Shown piece after piece: positions 1 to 11,664 of a stretch of 64,000 nucleotides of DNA (its first letter is position 1; every line of letters starts with the position of its first letter). The DNA comes from Ascaphus truei. Taxonomy: Eukaryota > Chordata > Amphibia > Anura > Ascaphidae. The notes under the pieces are model-generated. The model was not told where the DNA came from. It made no database searches and worked only from the letters and a program-made list of their open reading frames with translations. The stretch is from the NCBI GenBank assembly GCA_036426205.1, contig CM071568.1, forward strand, positions 35,691,623-35,755,622, read 5' to 3'. Made by a program: the position numbers and the translations under genes.

Positions 1-575
1 TTTGGCCTTCGTGCTTTTTCTGTTAGGTTGACCATTGACTGTTATAGTGGCTTATCATGCCCATATTATATGGGTATGATGTACCACTATGCCAATGAAT
101 GGGTACAGGGTGGGTATACAGTAGAGGTCCCGGGATTGGTGGTTAGGCCTCCAGGGTGGGTAGCAGGGGTGGGTTAACCCCTTAATTACTATACTGATTA
201 TTAACCGCTAAGGTGTTTGAAGGGTTAGGGGCCATTAGATTGTATTTTTTCATGTATTCTTGCTGGCATCGGAGGACATGGACCTGCAGTGTGCTGATGA
301 GGACGCCCTTCATGATGGCAGGGGTAAGTAGAAAGGTTTATTTAATTTATTTATGCTGGCTGGCTAATGTTTTACTTAATAATGGGCAAATGAGCTATTA
401 TCCATATCTGGATAAAAGTTTTTTTCGATTTTTTTTTTAAGGTTAAACTTTTTAGTGATTCAGTCTTTTATCGCCCACTTATTGATGCTTACATTACAGT
501 ACTGTATGTATTGGGGGGAGAAAGGGGTGTGTTTATTTAAATATTGGAAAAAAATTTGGGCACAGTATTTGAACC
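1..575 (+). repeat. Arm fragment of the foldback repeat family seen complete at 12.0-14.7 kb
   Basis: The block resembles 13.94-14.60 kb. Shared landmarks are the short 'aatgaatgggtacagggtgg' stretch, a 'taggcctccag' segment, the hyphenated palindrome around 'ggttaacccctta...aaccgct...aggggttaggg', a following segment with 'gatgaggacg' and 'cttcatgatggc', and 'gggcaaatgagctattatcc'. Small reading frames inside have no recognisable domain and lie across the repeat. The left end is cut by the window edge. Confidence 0.7.
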
Positions 576-589
576 GCTGGCCAGCAGGG

Positions 590-855
590 TCCAGCCGGGA
601 CAACCCAAGGGCCACCAGACACCCATGGGGACCACCTGAGGACCCCCAGACACCTGAGGGGACAACCCTAGGGCCCACAGACACTTGAGGGGACCACGTG
701 GGAACACCCGAGAGCCCAAAGACACCCACTGGGACCACCTGAGTAACCACGGACACCCGTGGAGACCATCTGAGGGCCCACAGACACCTGCGGGGACCAC
801 CCAAGGGCCCACAGACACCCATGGGGACCACGTCAGGGACCCCAGACACCCACGG
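590..855. repeat. Minisatellite, about 31-bp unit, roughly 8 copies
   Basis: GC-rich tandem array of units of the form 'ggggaccacctgagggcccacagacaccc' with frequent substitutions. The unit resembles the terminal part of the foldback family at 14.63-14.68 kb ('ggggacacctgcggggaatacctgagggcc'). The array therefore probably grew by local expansion of a repeat end. Long open frames on both strands across it are artefacts of the repeat. Confidence 0.8.
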
Positions 856-929
856 CCTCTGGTATCAATCATGTGGGGGTAGAGGAGGTGGGTATTACTT
901 TTGTTGTGTTTTAATGTTTATTGTGGGTA

Positions 930-1579
930 GCAGCTGTTTTAATATAAATATTAGTGAATGTCAAGTCTCGGACAACACTCGTCAAATTGTTAACATAATA
1001 GACTACATAAAAGCCACTAGACCTAAGGCAATGCTATTGAGTTTAGATGTAGAGAAGGATTTTGATACAATTAAGTGGAAATTCCAATTTACAACCCGTG
1101 ATACCTTTGGTTTTCAGGGTTGTTATTTAACTGGTGTCTAAGCCTTTTATAAATCGCCAACAGCAACACTTTAAATGGCTGGTGGTGATTTAAACCAAAT
1201 TCTGATCCAGAATGACAAGACAAGGGTGACCGCTGTCCCCACTGTTGCTCGCTCTATTGATCGAACCATTGGTGGCTACTATCTGGAAGTGCCCACATAT
1301 ACAAGGCATTGAGAAAAGAGGACAAATATTTAAACTGTCTATGTTCACAGATGACATCATACTGCATTTCAAACCCACAAATCTCACTCCATAATTTTCA
1401 GTCAGAACTACTGGACTTTTGTTTCCTCTCAGGGTACAAAACTAAGACCGCCAATTCAGAAGCCTTAAATTTAATTCTCTCAATTCTTGAAATAAAGCTG
1501 TTTAAACAAAATTTCAAATATCTCTTGCAGGATTCTAGATTCAAATACCTGGGGATATTTGTTACCAAAGATTACCACA
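930..1579 (+). pseudogene. L1-type LINE ORF2 fragment, reverse transcriptase, 5' part
   Basis: Broken reverse transcriptase of an L1-like non-LTR retrotransposon. Around 960-1090 the translation matches the L1 region ahead of catalytic motif A ('DNTRQIVNIIDYI', 'LLSLDVEKDFDTI'). Around 1300-1370 a different frame gives the region of the catalytic aspartates ('GIEKRGQIFKLSMFTDDIIL', where most L1s have FADD). At 1540-1575 comes the usual 'KYLGIF' motif. At least three frame changes make it a dead copy. It stops abruptly at about 1579 and resumes at about 2262, so a LINE-X 3' end was inserted into it. Confidence 0.75.
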
Positions 1580-2261
1580 GAAAGCGTATCGCACAGCAGA
1601 TGCTAATGCCAATTATTGACTATGGAGACATAGTATATGGCTCGGCACCTCAAACCCACCTTAGCAAACTTGACACCCTCTACAATTCAATGTGTCGTTT
1701 TGTTCTCCAATGCAACTACAACACACATCACTGCGAAATGCTCAATGAACTAGATTGGTCATCACTCGAGTCTAGGCGCAAAGTTCACCTTTCCTGTCTT
1801 GCCTTTAAATTCTTCATGGGCAAGCTACCCAGCTACCTGAACAAGCTCCTCACCCCTACCACTTGCAGCACTTATCACCTGAGATCAGACTCCAAAAGAC
1901 TGTTCATGATCCCAAGGCTCAACAAAGTATCCGGACGTTCCTCCTTCTCCTACCGTGCACCCCAAAACTGGAACAACCTACCAGAGACTCTCACATCCAC
2001 CACCAGTTTAAGTTCTTTCAAATCTAAGGCTGTCTCACATTTTAACCTGGTCTGTAACTGTTTCATACGCTCATAATATATATTTTCTTTAACTGTGCAC
2101 ACAATGTCTTGTACGGTATATAATGTATACCCTGTTCATTTATGTAACTGTACTTGTAACCATGTATTATTTGTTTTACTCTGTGCCCAGGACATACTTG
2201 AAAACGAGAGGTAACTCTCAATGTATTACTTCCTGGTAAAATATTTTATAAATAAATAAAT
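1580..2261 (+). mobile_element. LINE-X 3' end (CR1/L2/Jockey-like non-LTR element), nested in L1
   Basis: C-terminal end of a LINE ORF2 joined to its 3' untranslated region. The frame 1580-2076 reads 'IDYGDIVYGSA', then 'CRFVLQCNYNTHHCEMLNEL' and 'LSCLAFKFFMGKLPSYLNKL', and ends 'SFSYRAPQNWNNLPETL...FKSKAVSHF', a standard ending of CR1/L2-type LINEs. The 3' UTR ends in repeated 'aataaataaata'. The same family recurs at 44.65-46.86, 47.59-48.84 and 60.85-61.44 kb. It is 5'-truncated, as expected for target-primed reverse transcription, and sits between two halves of one L1 frame with a short repeat (about CACA) at the joints. The family name LINE-X is mine. Confidence 0.85.
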
Positions 2262-2610
2262 ACACATTGTACAAATATAACTACCCAGAATTGTTCTCAA
2301 AAATTTAAAAGGATTTACTTTTTTTTGGAATAAACTCCACATCTCATGGATGGGCCATATTAAATTGGTTAAAAGGAATATATTGCCAAGGTTATTATAC
2401 AGATGCAGTCAGCTTTATATATATTTCTTCACAGATACTCCACACGTCCTCCACTGTCTCTCCATGTAGAAAGTACCACTGTGCCATGGCATGCCGCTAT
2501 TGAGAAACTTGAACTTTGTATGTGGTCAGATGGAATGGGCACCATAAAAAAACATCCCCCTCATTGTGGGAATAGTTTACCACAGTGACAATCAATTATT
2601 TTATTGGTTA
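2262..2610 (+). pseudogene. L1-type LINE ORF2 fragment, continuation
   Basis: Directly after the LINE-X tail the frame 'LYKYNYPELFSKI', then 'HISWMGHIKLVKRNILPRLL', is the L1 segment that normally follows 'KYLGIF...'. It completes the sentence interrupted at 1579. Stops appear after about 2460 and similarity fades by about 2600. Confidence 0.7.
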
Positions 2611-2824
2611 TTACTTGGCTAGTATTTTATATTAGAAATATATAGAGACCATTGGCAGCTCTAAAGACACTTAAATCCCAGCACATGTGGAAGGGATAGT
2701 GGTTATATGAGACAATAAACGTAGTATGAAATGGCTTGTTGTCAGCAGCCTTCACGTGCAGGGTATTATAATGATCAGGAGACAGTGTATATAAGTGTGG
2801 CAGTCTGTATATCTCTCCGTGGAA

Positions 2825-2871
<47 letters not shown>

Positions 2872-4252
2872 AGAGAAGAGAGAGAGAGAGAGAGAGACTG
2901 AGGCTTTTGTATTACAGGTTAGTTTCTGTTATTTCAGTGAGAAGAATAAGGCTGTGGGATCCCATTCAGAAGCAGAAACCCCCACAGTCTTGATCTTCTA
3001 ATATTTTCATGGCTACAGGTGGTGGGGAGGGGCTTGTGTAGTGCACATTGAAATTTAGGGGTCACAACTAAAAATATGTTGCACACAACTGCTCTACAAC
3101 ATAAAAAATGCAGGTTTTATAATTCAAATTATCACTGATGTTTTTCCTATTTCCTATTCATTTTTTTTCTGCTTTTCCATGTCAGAGTCTTCTTGAAGTA
3201 CCAACACTTTTTCCTTCCCTATGACTTCAATTGTGTAGTAATTCCCAGCATACATCAAATGCTTATGACAGGTGGTGCTTTATACAGAAAATAGATGTTT
3301 AGATGATTAGATACATTAGATGATTCTTGCAGCCATATCCAGATATCAAAATGTTGTCATCTTTCTTCATGAAATAGGTTCAGGTAGCCATGTCAGTCCA
3401 GTGGCAATTGTGCAAAAATTAACACACACATTACCTTTATTGCTCTTTATACATTGTCTTCAAAGATATGGTGTCTGTCATTTTTTGTACAATCATGTTG
3501 TGGTCAAATCTTGAATTGCTGCATGCACATAATGATAATACAATTATGCTATGTGTGTATAATTTACCTGTTAACATCCTGAGACGATTGTTAATGCTAC
3601 TGTAGGAATAGCAAGAATTGTTGCTGAAGGACTATTGTGGCAGTTTTATCAAGACTGTACATATTAGTAGCAGGATGATGATGCTCCCTGCAGACAGTGC
3701 AATGTGATTAATGTGATGGCAAGCAAGTCCATTTTACTGAATGCTGCTCTGTCAGGATTTTATTTTTAGATAAAATAAATCTTTCAATAATGAAAATCAA
3801 TGCAACCTTAACCAAGCTCTGATGCTCCTAAACAATATTAATCTACAACAGTAGGGATGAGTCAATCCATATAATTACTTATTTATTTATGACTAGTATC
3901 TTAAATAATGTGGACCATTTTGTCTGTATGAATAAAATGCAGATCAATTGTAAATGTATTGCTAATTGATTTTACACATCATGATAAACCTTTTTTTCGT
4001 TTTAAATATATGCAGCTATTACAACTTTGATAAAAGTTTGAGACAATTAACCTCATATATCACAACATTAAAGTTTTAAACATGGTTTCTGCAATAATTA
4101 AATTCACTGCACCATTTTTCCCAATCTTACACATCTCTAGTACAGTCTGCTACAGTTTAACCTACACTACCTGATTTAATTTACTTTGTATTTCTTTCTA
4201 TTTAGGGACAGCATATGGAATAATTAAAAAAAATATATATGTATAAACATAC
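2611..4252. other. No gene seen; AT-rich spacer with a GA microsatellite
   Basis: The only clear feature is a (GA)n tract at 2829-2898 with a few interruptions. The 68-aa frame over it is low complexity. From 2900 to 4250 I see no repeat family, splice-framed exon or RNA gene. Confidence 0.6.
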
Positions 4253-4984
4253 TGTAGATGAGTAGAGGCTCTTAGGTAAGTTTTACATGTATATTCCCAC
4301 GACACTGTCTACAGGATCCTCTCCTGTCCACAGGCGTCCGCCTCTGAGGGGGCTCCAGCTGGAGTGTGTCCCTATGAATGTCCCTTTACGGTGTGGCAGT
4401 CTGCTCCCAGACTGCAGGCCATGCGCACCGCATGTGTCTTCCACAGATGCACTATCCCTTAAGATACTAGGGAAGTGTCCTTAACTTTGGGCCTTCCCTG
4501 CAGCAGCCACAAGCTACAAGTGGTCAGAGCATAGCTGGGGCCTACGGAGCTAATCTAGGCCTAATCCAGAGGAGCACTGCTCCCTGGACACTACCTCTCT
4601 GGTTGCCGCTCCACTTCTGACGGCTTTGCGGTGCAAAGCGTGCCAATTGTATCAACTTTGTCTGCAGGAGATCCTAGGAGCCCTATTGGCTAACACTGCC
4701 CACGTGGTAAGCAGCCCTTGCAGCTTCTGGGACTTGTAGTACCATGCAGATCATTTCCATAATGGCCGCCACACTGACTTCTCCTGCGCATGCACGAGGA
4801 TCGCCCTGCACATGCGCTAGATCCAATATGACAGCGCCCTGCATTGGCGATCCACCTCTGAGCACCGGAGCCCCTCTGAGTGCTGCAACTCCCCCCGCAG
4901 TGCCACAGCACACAGCAGAAGCCTCCCCCTTCCCCATGCCGGCATTGGAGGTAAGGGGGGGGGGGCAAGGGGGATCTGGCTACA
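4253..4984 (-). mobile_element. 3' LTR of gypsy-1 (minus strand)
   Basis: On the minus strand the purine-rich tract at 4985-5003 is followed at once by TGTAGCC, the expected start of an LTR. The other end is set at CTACA (minus strand, 4257-4253), giving a TGTAG...CTACA unit of about 730 bp. The interior is GC-richer than the spacer to its left. The outer end is inferred from the short inverted ends only; no second LTR copy is present because the element is truncated on its 5' side. Confidence 0.6.
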
Positions 4985-5003
4985 TCCTCCCCCGGTGGAG
5001 AAT
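4985..5003 (-). promoter_or_regulatory. Polypurine tract of gypsy-1
   Basis: On the minus strand the run CCACCGGGGGAGGATG ends exactly where the LTR TGTAGCC begins. This is the usual plus-strand primer site of LTR retrotransposons. The paralogous site at 54965-54985 has the same layout. Confidence 0.7.
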
Positions 5004-5219
5004 CAAACGTCCCCACTTGGGAACATCATACACATAAAGTTATATAATAAAAATGCATGAGGTATTATACAACTTAACTTGTGCAATTCTCTAAACAATG
5101 TTGTACAATTCAGCAAACATATTTATTACTGAAGCTAGCTTGCTCCAAGCCAGCTGCTGAGACTCATAATGAGTTGTCCCTAATGAATCATATGTCACTC
5201 TAGTAGGGGGGCGTCTAAC

Positions 5220-6733
5220 TCACTGGCTCCTACGAGTCTCTGCTACAGTGTTTTCCTCTTGGGAGATGCTATCATGGGCTTGAGGCCCTGACCCTCTCAT
5301 ACTGGATGAATCAGTCTCTATAATGTCTCTTTGAGGAATGAAGCTTAGGCTTCTTGTGTCAAGTGGATAGCTTGGTGAAGCCACTGGTGAGGGTACCAGT
5401 GGCTCGGGACCATTACCCTTTGCTCCTTTGGGAGGTGCCCACCAGTCTACCTTTGGACCAGCGGAAGTTCCTTCCATAGGATCCTGATATTATTCAACTA
5501 TTGGATATGAGTGCTCTTCAGAGCCCTCTGGCTCACTGGCCGTTACTATTGTCTCTGGGTCGGGGTCACTTTCTCCCACTTTTGGGGTGGGCAACAACTG
5601 ATTTCTGTGCCAGACCCTTACCCTGCCACCCGTGTCGCGTATGCGGTAGACAGGGAAACCTAGCATCAGGGATTCTACTGTGAAGGGCCCGTCGCGCCAG
5701 CAGTCGGCCAGCTTGTGTTTGCTAGGGATCCTTAGGTTGCATAGGAGAACAGCGTCTCCATGCCAAAGTTCTTACCTTGTGGTCATACCTTCGCTTGTTG
5801 CATGCATTCAGCTGGTTTGAGGCTTTTTCCACCAACTGATATGCGCAGTGCAGTGGAGCCATTTCACATATTTAAAGTGAGCCATATTTGGTACCCCATC
5901 AGTAGATACCTGGAGACGGATGTCCACAGGCAGTCGTGCCTCTCGGCATACCATCATGAAGTACGGTGTGAACCCAGTAGATTCATGCCTGGTGCAGTTG
6001 TATGAAGGCACCAATGTTTCAATGTGCTTGCACCATTCAGCTTTCTGGGAGCCCTTTAGGGTGCCTAGCATGTCGAGCAGGGTTCGATTGAACCTTTCTG
6101 GCAGAGTGTCTCCTTCTGGATGATATGGAATAGTCCTAGACTTTTGGATGTTAAGCAATTTCAGGAGATCCTCGATAAGCTTGCTCTCGAAGTCCCTTCC
6201 CTGGTCGGAGTGCATCCGATTCGGCAGACCATAGTGGATGACGTACTTCTCCCACAGCACTTTAGCCTTCTGATCCTTGGTTGGGAACGCTTGGCGTACT
6301 GTGTATAGTGGTCTGTCACCACCAGCACGTTCCCGATACCTCTTGAATCGGGCTCTATGCACAAGAAGTCCATGCAGATGAGATCCATGGGACCAGAGCT
6401 TTCTGGTGACCCATTGGGGCTGCACGTGTGGGCAGTGTCTTACCTGGATACACCTCAGGCACTTCCGGCAATGGCGTTTTACGGACTCCCACATCTTGGG
6501 CAGAAGAATTGGTCTCTCACTAGGCTGAATGTCTTGTATATGCACAGATGTCCATGCTCATCATGCAGCGATCGTAGAACCTGGTACTCCAAGCATCGGG
6601 GCAGTACCAACTGTCTCCTATTGGGATGGTTATGGTATTGAACAATCCTGTAAATGAGACCATGCTCTATGTGGAACTGGTCCCATTCCCTCATGATGTC
6701 CACGACGATGTCAGTAGGAGTGCACTTCACCAA
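5220..6733 (-). pseudogene. gypsy-1 integrase, broken
   Basis: Integrase inserts retrotransposon cDNA into the genome. On the minus strand the order is: the zinc-binding HHCC region at 6733-6480 ('LHDEHGHLCIYKTF' then 'CRKCLRC'); the catalytic core at 6388-5990 with 'VLVVTDHYTQYAKR', 'MHSDQGRDFESKLI' and 'YHPEGDTLPERFNRTLLDM', which supply the D, D and E positions; then 'DGPFTVESLMLGFPVYRIRD' near 5690-5620, a GPF/Y-type C-terminal module. At least two frameshifts separate these parts, so no full protein can be made. An acidic and proline-rich tail continues to about 5220. Ty3/gypsy membership is clear; the clade is not assigned. Confidence 0.9.
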
Positions 6734-6745
6734 GAAGGGGTTGTT

Positions 6746-7300
6746 CTATTGAATGGCTTGGCGTATAGCTCTAGGCACCAGATCTCGCATCTGGTACCTT
6801 ATTAATTCCCTCCAGCTGATGATATACTCTTGGGTGATGGACATGCCATCTGGATGGCAGTAGGCAGCAAGGAGTGCTGTGGGCTGACATTCCAGGGAAT
6901 CATCTACTCTCCTCAGCTCGGAGAACACAACCATGTCATCCACTATTGCAGCACTGGAGCACATTTCTCGCATCCCAGGTCAAAGGATTTCTATCCAAGG
7001 GCCATCGTCCGGTGTTGTACTCAGTCCAGGTCTCCTGGACAGAGCATCAACTCCGATGTTTAAAGGCCCCGGTTTATACGCCAAGGTTAATTAGTAATTT
7101 GGAGAGGGCCGCCATCCACCTGTGGCTGGTGGCATCCAGTTTGGCGGACATCAGAATATAAGCCAACAGGATGTTGTCCATTCGCTCTTCAAAAGGAATG
7201 CCATTTAAGTAATCATGGAGCATTTCCCACTACTGCCAACTTAAGTGCGAGAACTCTAGTTTCTGAACTGGGTAGTTTTGTTCACTTGGTGTTAAACTTC
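6746..7300 (-). pseudogene. gypsy-1 RNase H and linker, broken
   Basis: Between reverse transcriptase and integrase on the minus strand, translation near 7270-7080 gives the RNase H pattern 'LEFSHLKW', then 'NILLAYILMSAKLDATSHRW' and 'AALSKL', with several stops. This enzyme degrades the RNA strand of the RNA-DNA hybrid. The 6973-6746 frame is the linker into integrase. Its place after RT and before IN gives the usual gypsy order RT-RH-IN. Confidence 0.7.
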
Positions 7301-8432
7301 AGATCACATACCCAGTGGGTGAAGACCAGCAGGATTCTTCTGGTGTAGTACAGCTACCAGCCCATTGAAACTGGCATCCACATGTAGGATATACAGCTTC
7401 TCCGGATAGGCGTAGGCCAAGACCGGTGTTTCCGTGAGGCTTTTCGTGAGACAGGTGAATGCCTTTTCGCAGGCTGACGTCCACTTGTCTCCAAAGGGTG
7501 TCCGTGGAGATGCGGCCTTCTGCCGAGGTTCCTCTGATTAGATCTTCAGGAGGTTGTTTAGAACCTTGGCTTTGCTGGAGTAGCCTTCTACGAAGCGGTG
7601 GTAGTATCTGCAGAACCCCAGGAAGGACCGCAGCTTCATCACATTGTCCGGCCTGGGCCATTTCACCACGGCTTCGAGCTTAGCTGGGTTGGTAGCCACT
7701 CCGTCTGCAGACACTATATGACCCAGGTAGGTGACTGACTTGCGGCAGAACCTGCATTTATCCAGGGACAACTTCAGGCCTTCTTTTCCTAATCAATCTA
7801 GTACATTCAGAAGGCATTCTTAGTGCTCTTCCAGAGTTTTTCCAAACACAATGATATCGTCAAGGTAGACAATGCTTTCCCGGGGTTTCATGTCCCTGAT
7901 AGTCTTCTCCATCAACCTTTGGAATGTTGCCGGGGCACCACAAATGCCTTGGGACATTTGGGTAAACTGGTAGAACCCAAGGAAACAGACAAACACTGTC
8001 TTCTCCTGGTCTTCGAAACTCATAGGTACCTGGTAGTACCCAGACCTCGGGTCCAGCACGCTTAACTACTGGCTTCCCAATAGTGCGTTGAGGATCTCTT
8101 CTATCTGTGGTAGAGTATACTGATCTTGGACTGTACACCGGTTCAGAGTCCGGTAGTCTACGCACAGGTGGACAGACTAATTTTTTCTTGCGTACTACCA
8201 TGATCAGAGAGGAGTAGGGGCTATGGGATTCTGTTATGATGCCCAACATCTCCATCTCCTCCAGGATGTCCATCACATCCTTCACATCTCTGGGAGCAAT
8301 GCATCTGGAACGCTCCCAGAATGGCGTGGTGTCGTTCAGCCGGATCATGTGCTGGGTGCTCTTGCTGCAGCCCACATCCATCTCGCTGGTGAAAACACCT
8401 CCCGGCGCTCCTCCAATTTGTAACTTAGCCAC
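7299..8432 (-). pseudogene. gypsy-1 reverse transcriptase, broken
   Basis: Minus-strand frames from 8432 cover the Ty3/gypsy reverse transcriptase. 'LEEMEMLGIITESHSPYSSL' is the entry region, 'MLDPRSGYYQVPM' is motif A, 'FVCFLGFYQFTQMSQGICGA' is motif B', and 'SIVYLDDIIVFGKTLEEH' is motif C with the YLDD catalytic pair at about 7865. 'YLGHIVSADGV' and 'SFLGFCRYYHRFVEGYS' are the connection region. Four frames are needed to read through, so it is inactive. Confidence 0.9.
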
Positions 8433-8812
8433 CTCTTCCAGTCCACTGACAGGGTCGCGTCCCCAAAGTCAAACTGCAATCTGGCAGACTCTTCTTGCAC
8501 GGTAGCAGCGTTTACATGAGCCAAAGTTTCTACAGGTGTAACCGGTAAATCCGACCCAGTCTTTGACCGACATCAAATGGTATAGAATGGGGTGAGATGT
8601 TCTGGATGGTCACCATGATTCTTCCAGTTGAGGACTTCCATTTTCTTATTTCTGGGACCATCTTGTACCCTCTCTTGGCATCTTCTTCGGGCATAGTCTC
8701 TAGGGGATGTACCAGTCGGCCTTGTCACGGCTTGGATAGCTGCACACAGCGGTCATGTGCCTCACTCCCCCTGGTGGAATCTCCTATGAATTTAAATGTT
8801 TGGCGTCACGTG
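8433..8812 (-). pseudogene. gypsy-1 region upstream of RT, truncated
   Basis: Minus-strand translation gives 'GYKMVPEIRKWKSSTGRIMV' and 'PFDVGQRLGRIYR', which looks like a gypsy polyprotein segment between protease and reverse transcriptase. No protease DSG motif or gag is left. Similarity ends at about 8812, where the inverted-repeat family begins. The 5' part of the element, with its 5' LTR and primer site, is missing. Confidence 0.55.
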
Positions 8813-8945
8813 ACCGTGGGAATAAAATGCATGGGAGATAACTTTGCCTGTATCTTGGGAAGCAAGGGGTCCCCGGACCTCAAATCAACGCGGTTCTGCT
8901 CCGGAGTCCCCCTGCTCATTTTCACTGGTATTAAAATTTATATTA
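8813..8945. repeat. Half copy of the hairpin repeat family (see 11665-11912)
   Basis: 'gcctgtatcttgggaagcaa', 'ggggtccccggacctcaaat' and 'caacgcggttctgctccgga' match the right arm of the hairpins at 11.67-11.91 and 53.20-53.41 kb. The left arm is absent. Confidence 0.65.
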
Positions 8946-9309
8946 AACCTTACGATCTCTGGCAAGATATGCGCCGGCAAGATCGCTGCAGGTCGCTGTG
9001 TGAGCCCTTTAGAGAGAGGCAATGATCACGTTGCTGGCTACTCATCATTTTGGGACTTTTTCTATCGCAGGTAATTGAGCCTTTTTGAATACCGTGATAG
9101 CAACGTTCACAAACCTGGCAGCGTAACAGGCCCAACGATTGTTTTTATGAAGTCTTATAGAATAGGCCCCTTAGAGATAGGAAATGATAATGAGACCCCA
9201 AATGCTTACGGTTATACCATAATGACAACATGGAAGAATTATCTACACTAAGAATTATACACAGTACACTAAAGAAAAAGTAAAACATTTTATCCAGTAC
9301 AATAAAAAA
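8946..9309. other. Unclassified spacer
   Basis: No gene or clear repeat family is seen. It lies between the half hairpin and PLE-A. Minus-strand small frames here lack any domain. Confidence 0.4.
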
Positions 9310-11110
9310 AATTATAACATTTGAATATTCTCGAAATTAGTCAGACAAGAGTTAGAAAACATGGGTGTCTCAAACTCCAAAAAAGCCCAGTTAGAATTCA
9401 TCCTAAATACAGGCTCTTAAACACTTACAGAATCATTCTGAAACAGTCATTAAACAGCAGACAAGGAGGAGAAATAGTAATACTCAATAGAGATGACAAT
9501 ATTACAGAAGCTTATTGACTATTAAAAGATGAATTTACATATAACATTTTGAAGAATCATCCTGCACAATTGTTTTTGGCAGAAGTCCAGTCACTTCTAG
9601 ATAAAGCACTAAAGCATAGTGTATTAAACAAAACTGAATATCAATATTTACTGATTAAAGCACCTCAGAGAGCAATATTTTATTATCTACCAAAGATACA
9701 CAAGAACCTCCTGAAACCAGTTGGAAGGCCGATTATATCAGGGATAGATACATTAACCATGAATCTTTCAGAATATGTTGACCAATATCTCCAAACTACT
9801 GTATGGTAACCTCCGTAAAATGCCACCAACGAGATACAGTAGTATCAATCTAATACATAAAATAGAAAATATTACATGGGAAGAAGAATACTTGTGGGTA
9901 ACATGTGATGTGCAATCTCATTATATGTGCATTCCTCATGTAAAAGGGGCACAAGCCATAAGGTGCGTTTTAGAAAAATTTGGAGTTTTAGACCCAAACA
10001 CAACAATTGTTTTCATTGAAATCTATTTTATTTATTTTATCCCATAACTATTTTATGTTCCAAAAATATTTTATATTCAAACCTGTGGGACAGTAAAGGG
10101 GACAAAATGTGCCCCCTCATACGCAAATTTATACATGGGTCAATGGGAGTTGGAGTCAATCTGGCAAAATATCCCCTATGATAAACATATTGTACTGAGG
10201 ACGTGCTTTGTCAAAGACGTGTTGTTAATCTGTAAAGGAACAAGAAGCATTCTAACTAAATTTTTAAATTTTATCAACAATAATTATTTTGGTCTTACTT
10301 TTTAATAGTGTTATCAAAGGCAGAAATAACTTTCCTTGATCTTATGTTATGCAATTCTGGAGCAGGACCCATTCACTCCAAAATATGTAGGAAAGAAGTT
10401 GACTAAAATGGGTCCTTCGATGCCCATAGCAGTCATCATCCCAACTGGTTACATCATATCCCCATGTGCTAATTCATGCGGGTCAAAATAAATTGTACTC
10501 TGGATTCTGACTTCGTGATAGAAGTAGCACTACTGACTGAAAGATTTAAAGAAAATAATTTTAAGACAGAACTGATTGATTCCTCTTTGGATAAAGTGAG
10601 AAAGCTGAACACTGTAGAAATGCTGCAAAATAACGAAAATAAACAAACTGTGAATATGAAACAGAGTGTAAGGTTCAACATTCATTACAATGTAGGAGTA
10701 CCACAGATACATAATATATTTTAGAAGTGCTGGACTATATTAAAGGAAGACAAAGTATTGTGTAACTAAATTCCTGATAAACCAGTTATCGCACATAGAA
10801 AAAGCAAACATTTTAAAGACAGAATTGCACCAAGTAACCTCAATACTTTTGGAACTTTACACAATAATATTCTCTGGAATTCTGGTAAACCATTAGGCTG
10901 CTACAAATGCAACACTTCAAGGTGTCTGATGTGTAATTTATGGGAAACAAATTACCCTAAGAATATTCACTCTTGTAAGAATGGAAAGTCTTTTCCTATT
11001 AAAAGCTATATCAACTATAACTTTAACTCTGTGGTTTACGTATTAAGATGCCCCTGTGATAAGCAATACGTGGATCGTACCAAAAGAAACCTTAAAACAC
11101 AGTGGGGCCT
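9310..11110 (+). pseudogene. PLE-A: Penelope-like element remnant, RT to GIY-YIG
   Basis: Penelope-like elements encode a telomerase-related reverse transcriptase followed by a GIY-YIG endonuclease. Here 9549-9809 reads 'FYYLPKIHKNLLKPVGRPII' and 'SGIDTLTMNLSEYVDQYLQT', the PLE RT start. 9850-9970 reads 'EEYLWVTCDVQSHYMCIPH', motif A. 10080-10250 in shifting frames covers the region with 'GTKCAPSYANLYMG'. 10476-10724 is the spacer that normally lies before the endonuclease. 10929-11100 reads 'VVYVLRCPCDKQYVDRT', the GIY-YIG core. Multiple frameshifts and stops make it inactive. It is truncated inside the endonuclease at about 11110. Confidence 0.85.
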
Positions 11111-11664
11111 ATGCAGGAAACTGCGAGAATGGCCATTCGCCAGACGTAGAACTCGCCATGTTTTGGCGGATTCTCCTCTCAGTATGCAGGAATGTGTGCA
11201 TACAGGCATACCCCAGTTAAAGGACACTCACTTTAAGTACACTCGCGAGTAAGACATATCGTCCAATAGGCAAACGGCAGCTCACACATGGGCCTTTTAG
11301 CACGTCCTGAACAGTAATACCGGCTCTCTACCTTTACCGAAGCTGTAGGCAAGCGTATGCAAGCGTAGGCAGTTATGCACGTATATGACAATTGCAGTAC
11401 AGTACATGCATTGTTAAGTGGGAAAAAGGTAGTGCTTCACTTTAAGTAAATTTTCGCTTTACATACATGCTCCGGTCCCATTGCGTACGTTAATGCGGGA
11501 TATGCCTGTATCTGGGAGAGGAATCCGGCAGGGAGATGGCGAGCCCTGGCGACAAAGGGCTCCGCTGGCGAGATCTGTCAGCAGAGAGCGAGATCCGCCT
11601 CTCTCTGCACAAATCTCGCCAGCAAATAAAAAAATTGTACATAACAAATTTATTAATATTGTAG
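11111..11664. other. Unclassified repeat-like DNA
   Basis: Contains phrases shared with the Harbinger-type MITE at 58.55 kb ('aatctcgccagc', 'gcagagagcgagat'), so part of it is probably old MITE sequence. No gene is supported. Confidence 0.4.

Noticed and set aside
460..872. Two minus-strand frames of 111 and 129 aa with repeated 'GVCGP' units
   Set aside because: Translation of the 31-bp minisatellite; two frames are open at once.
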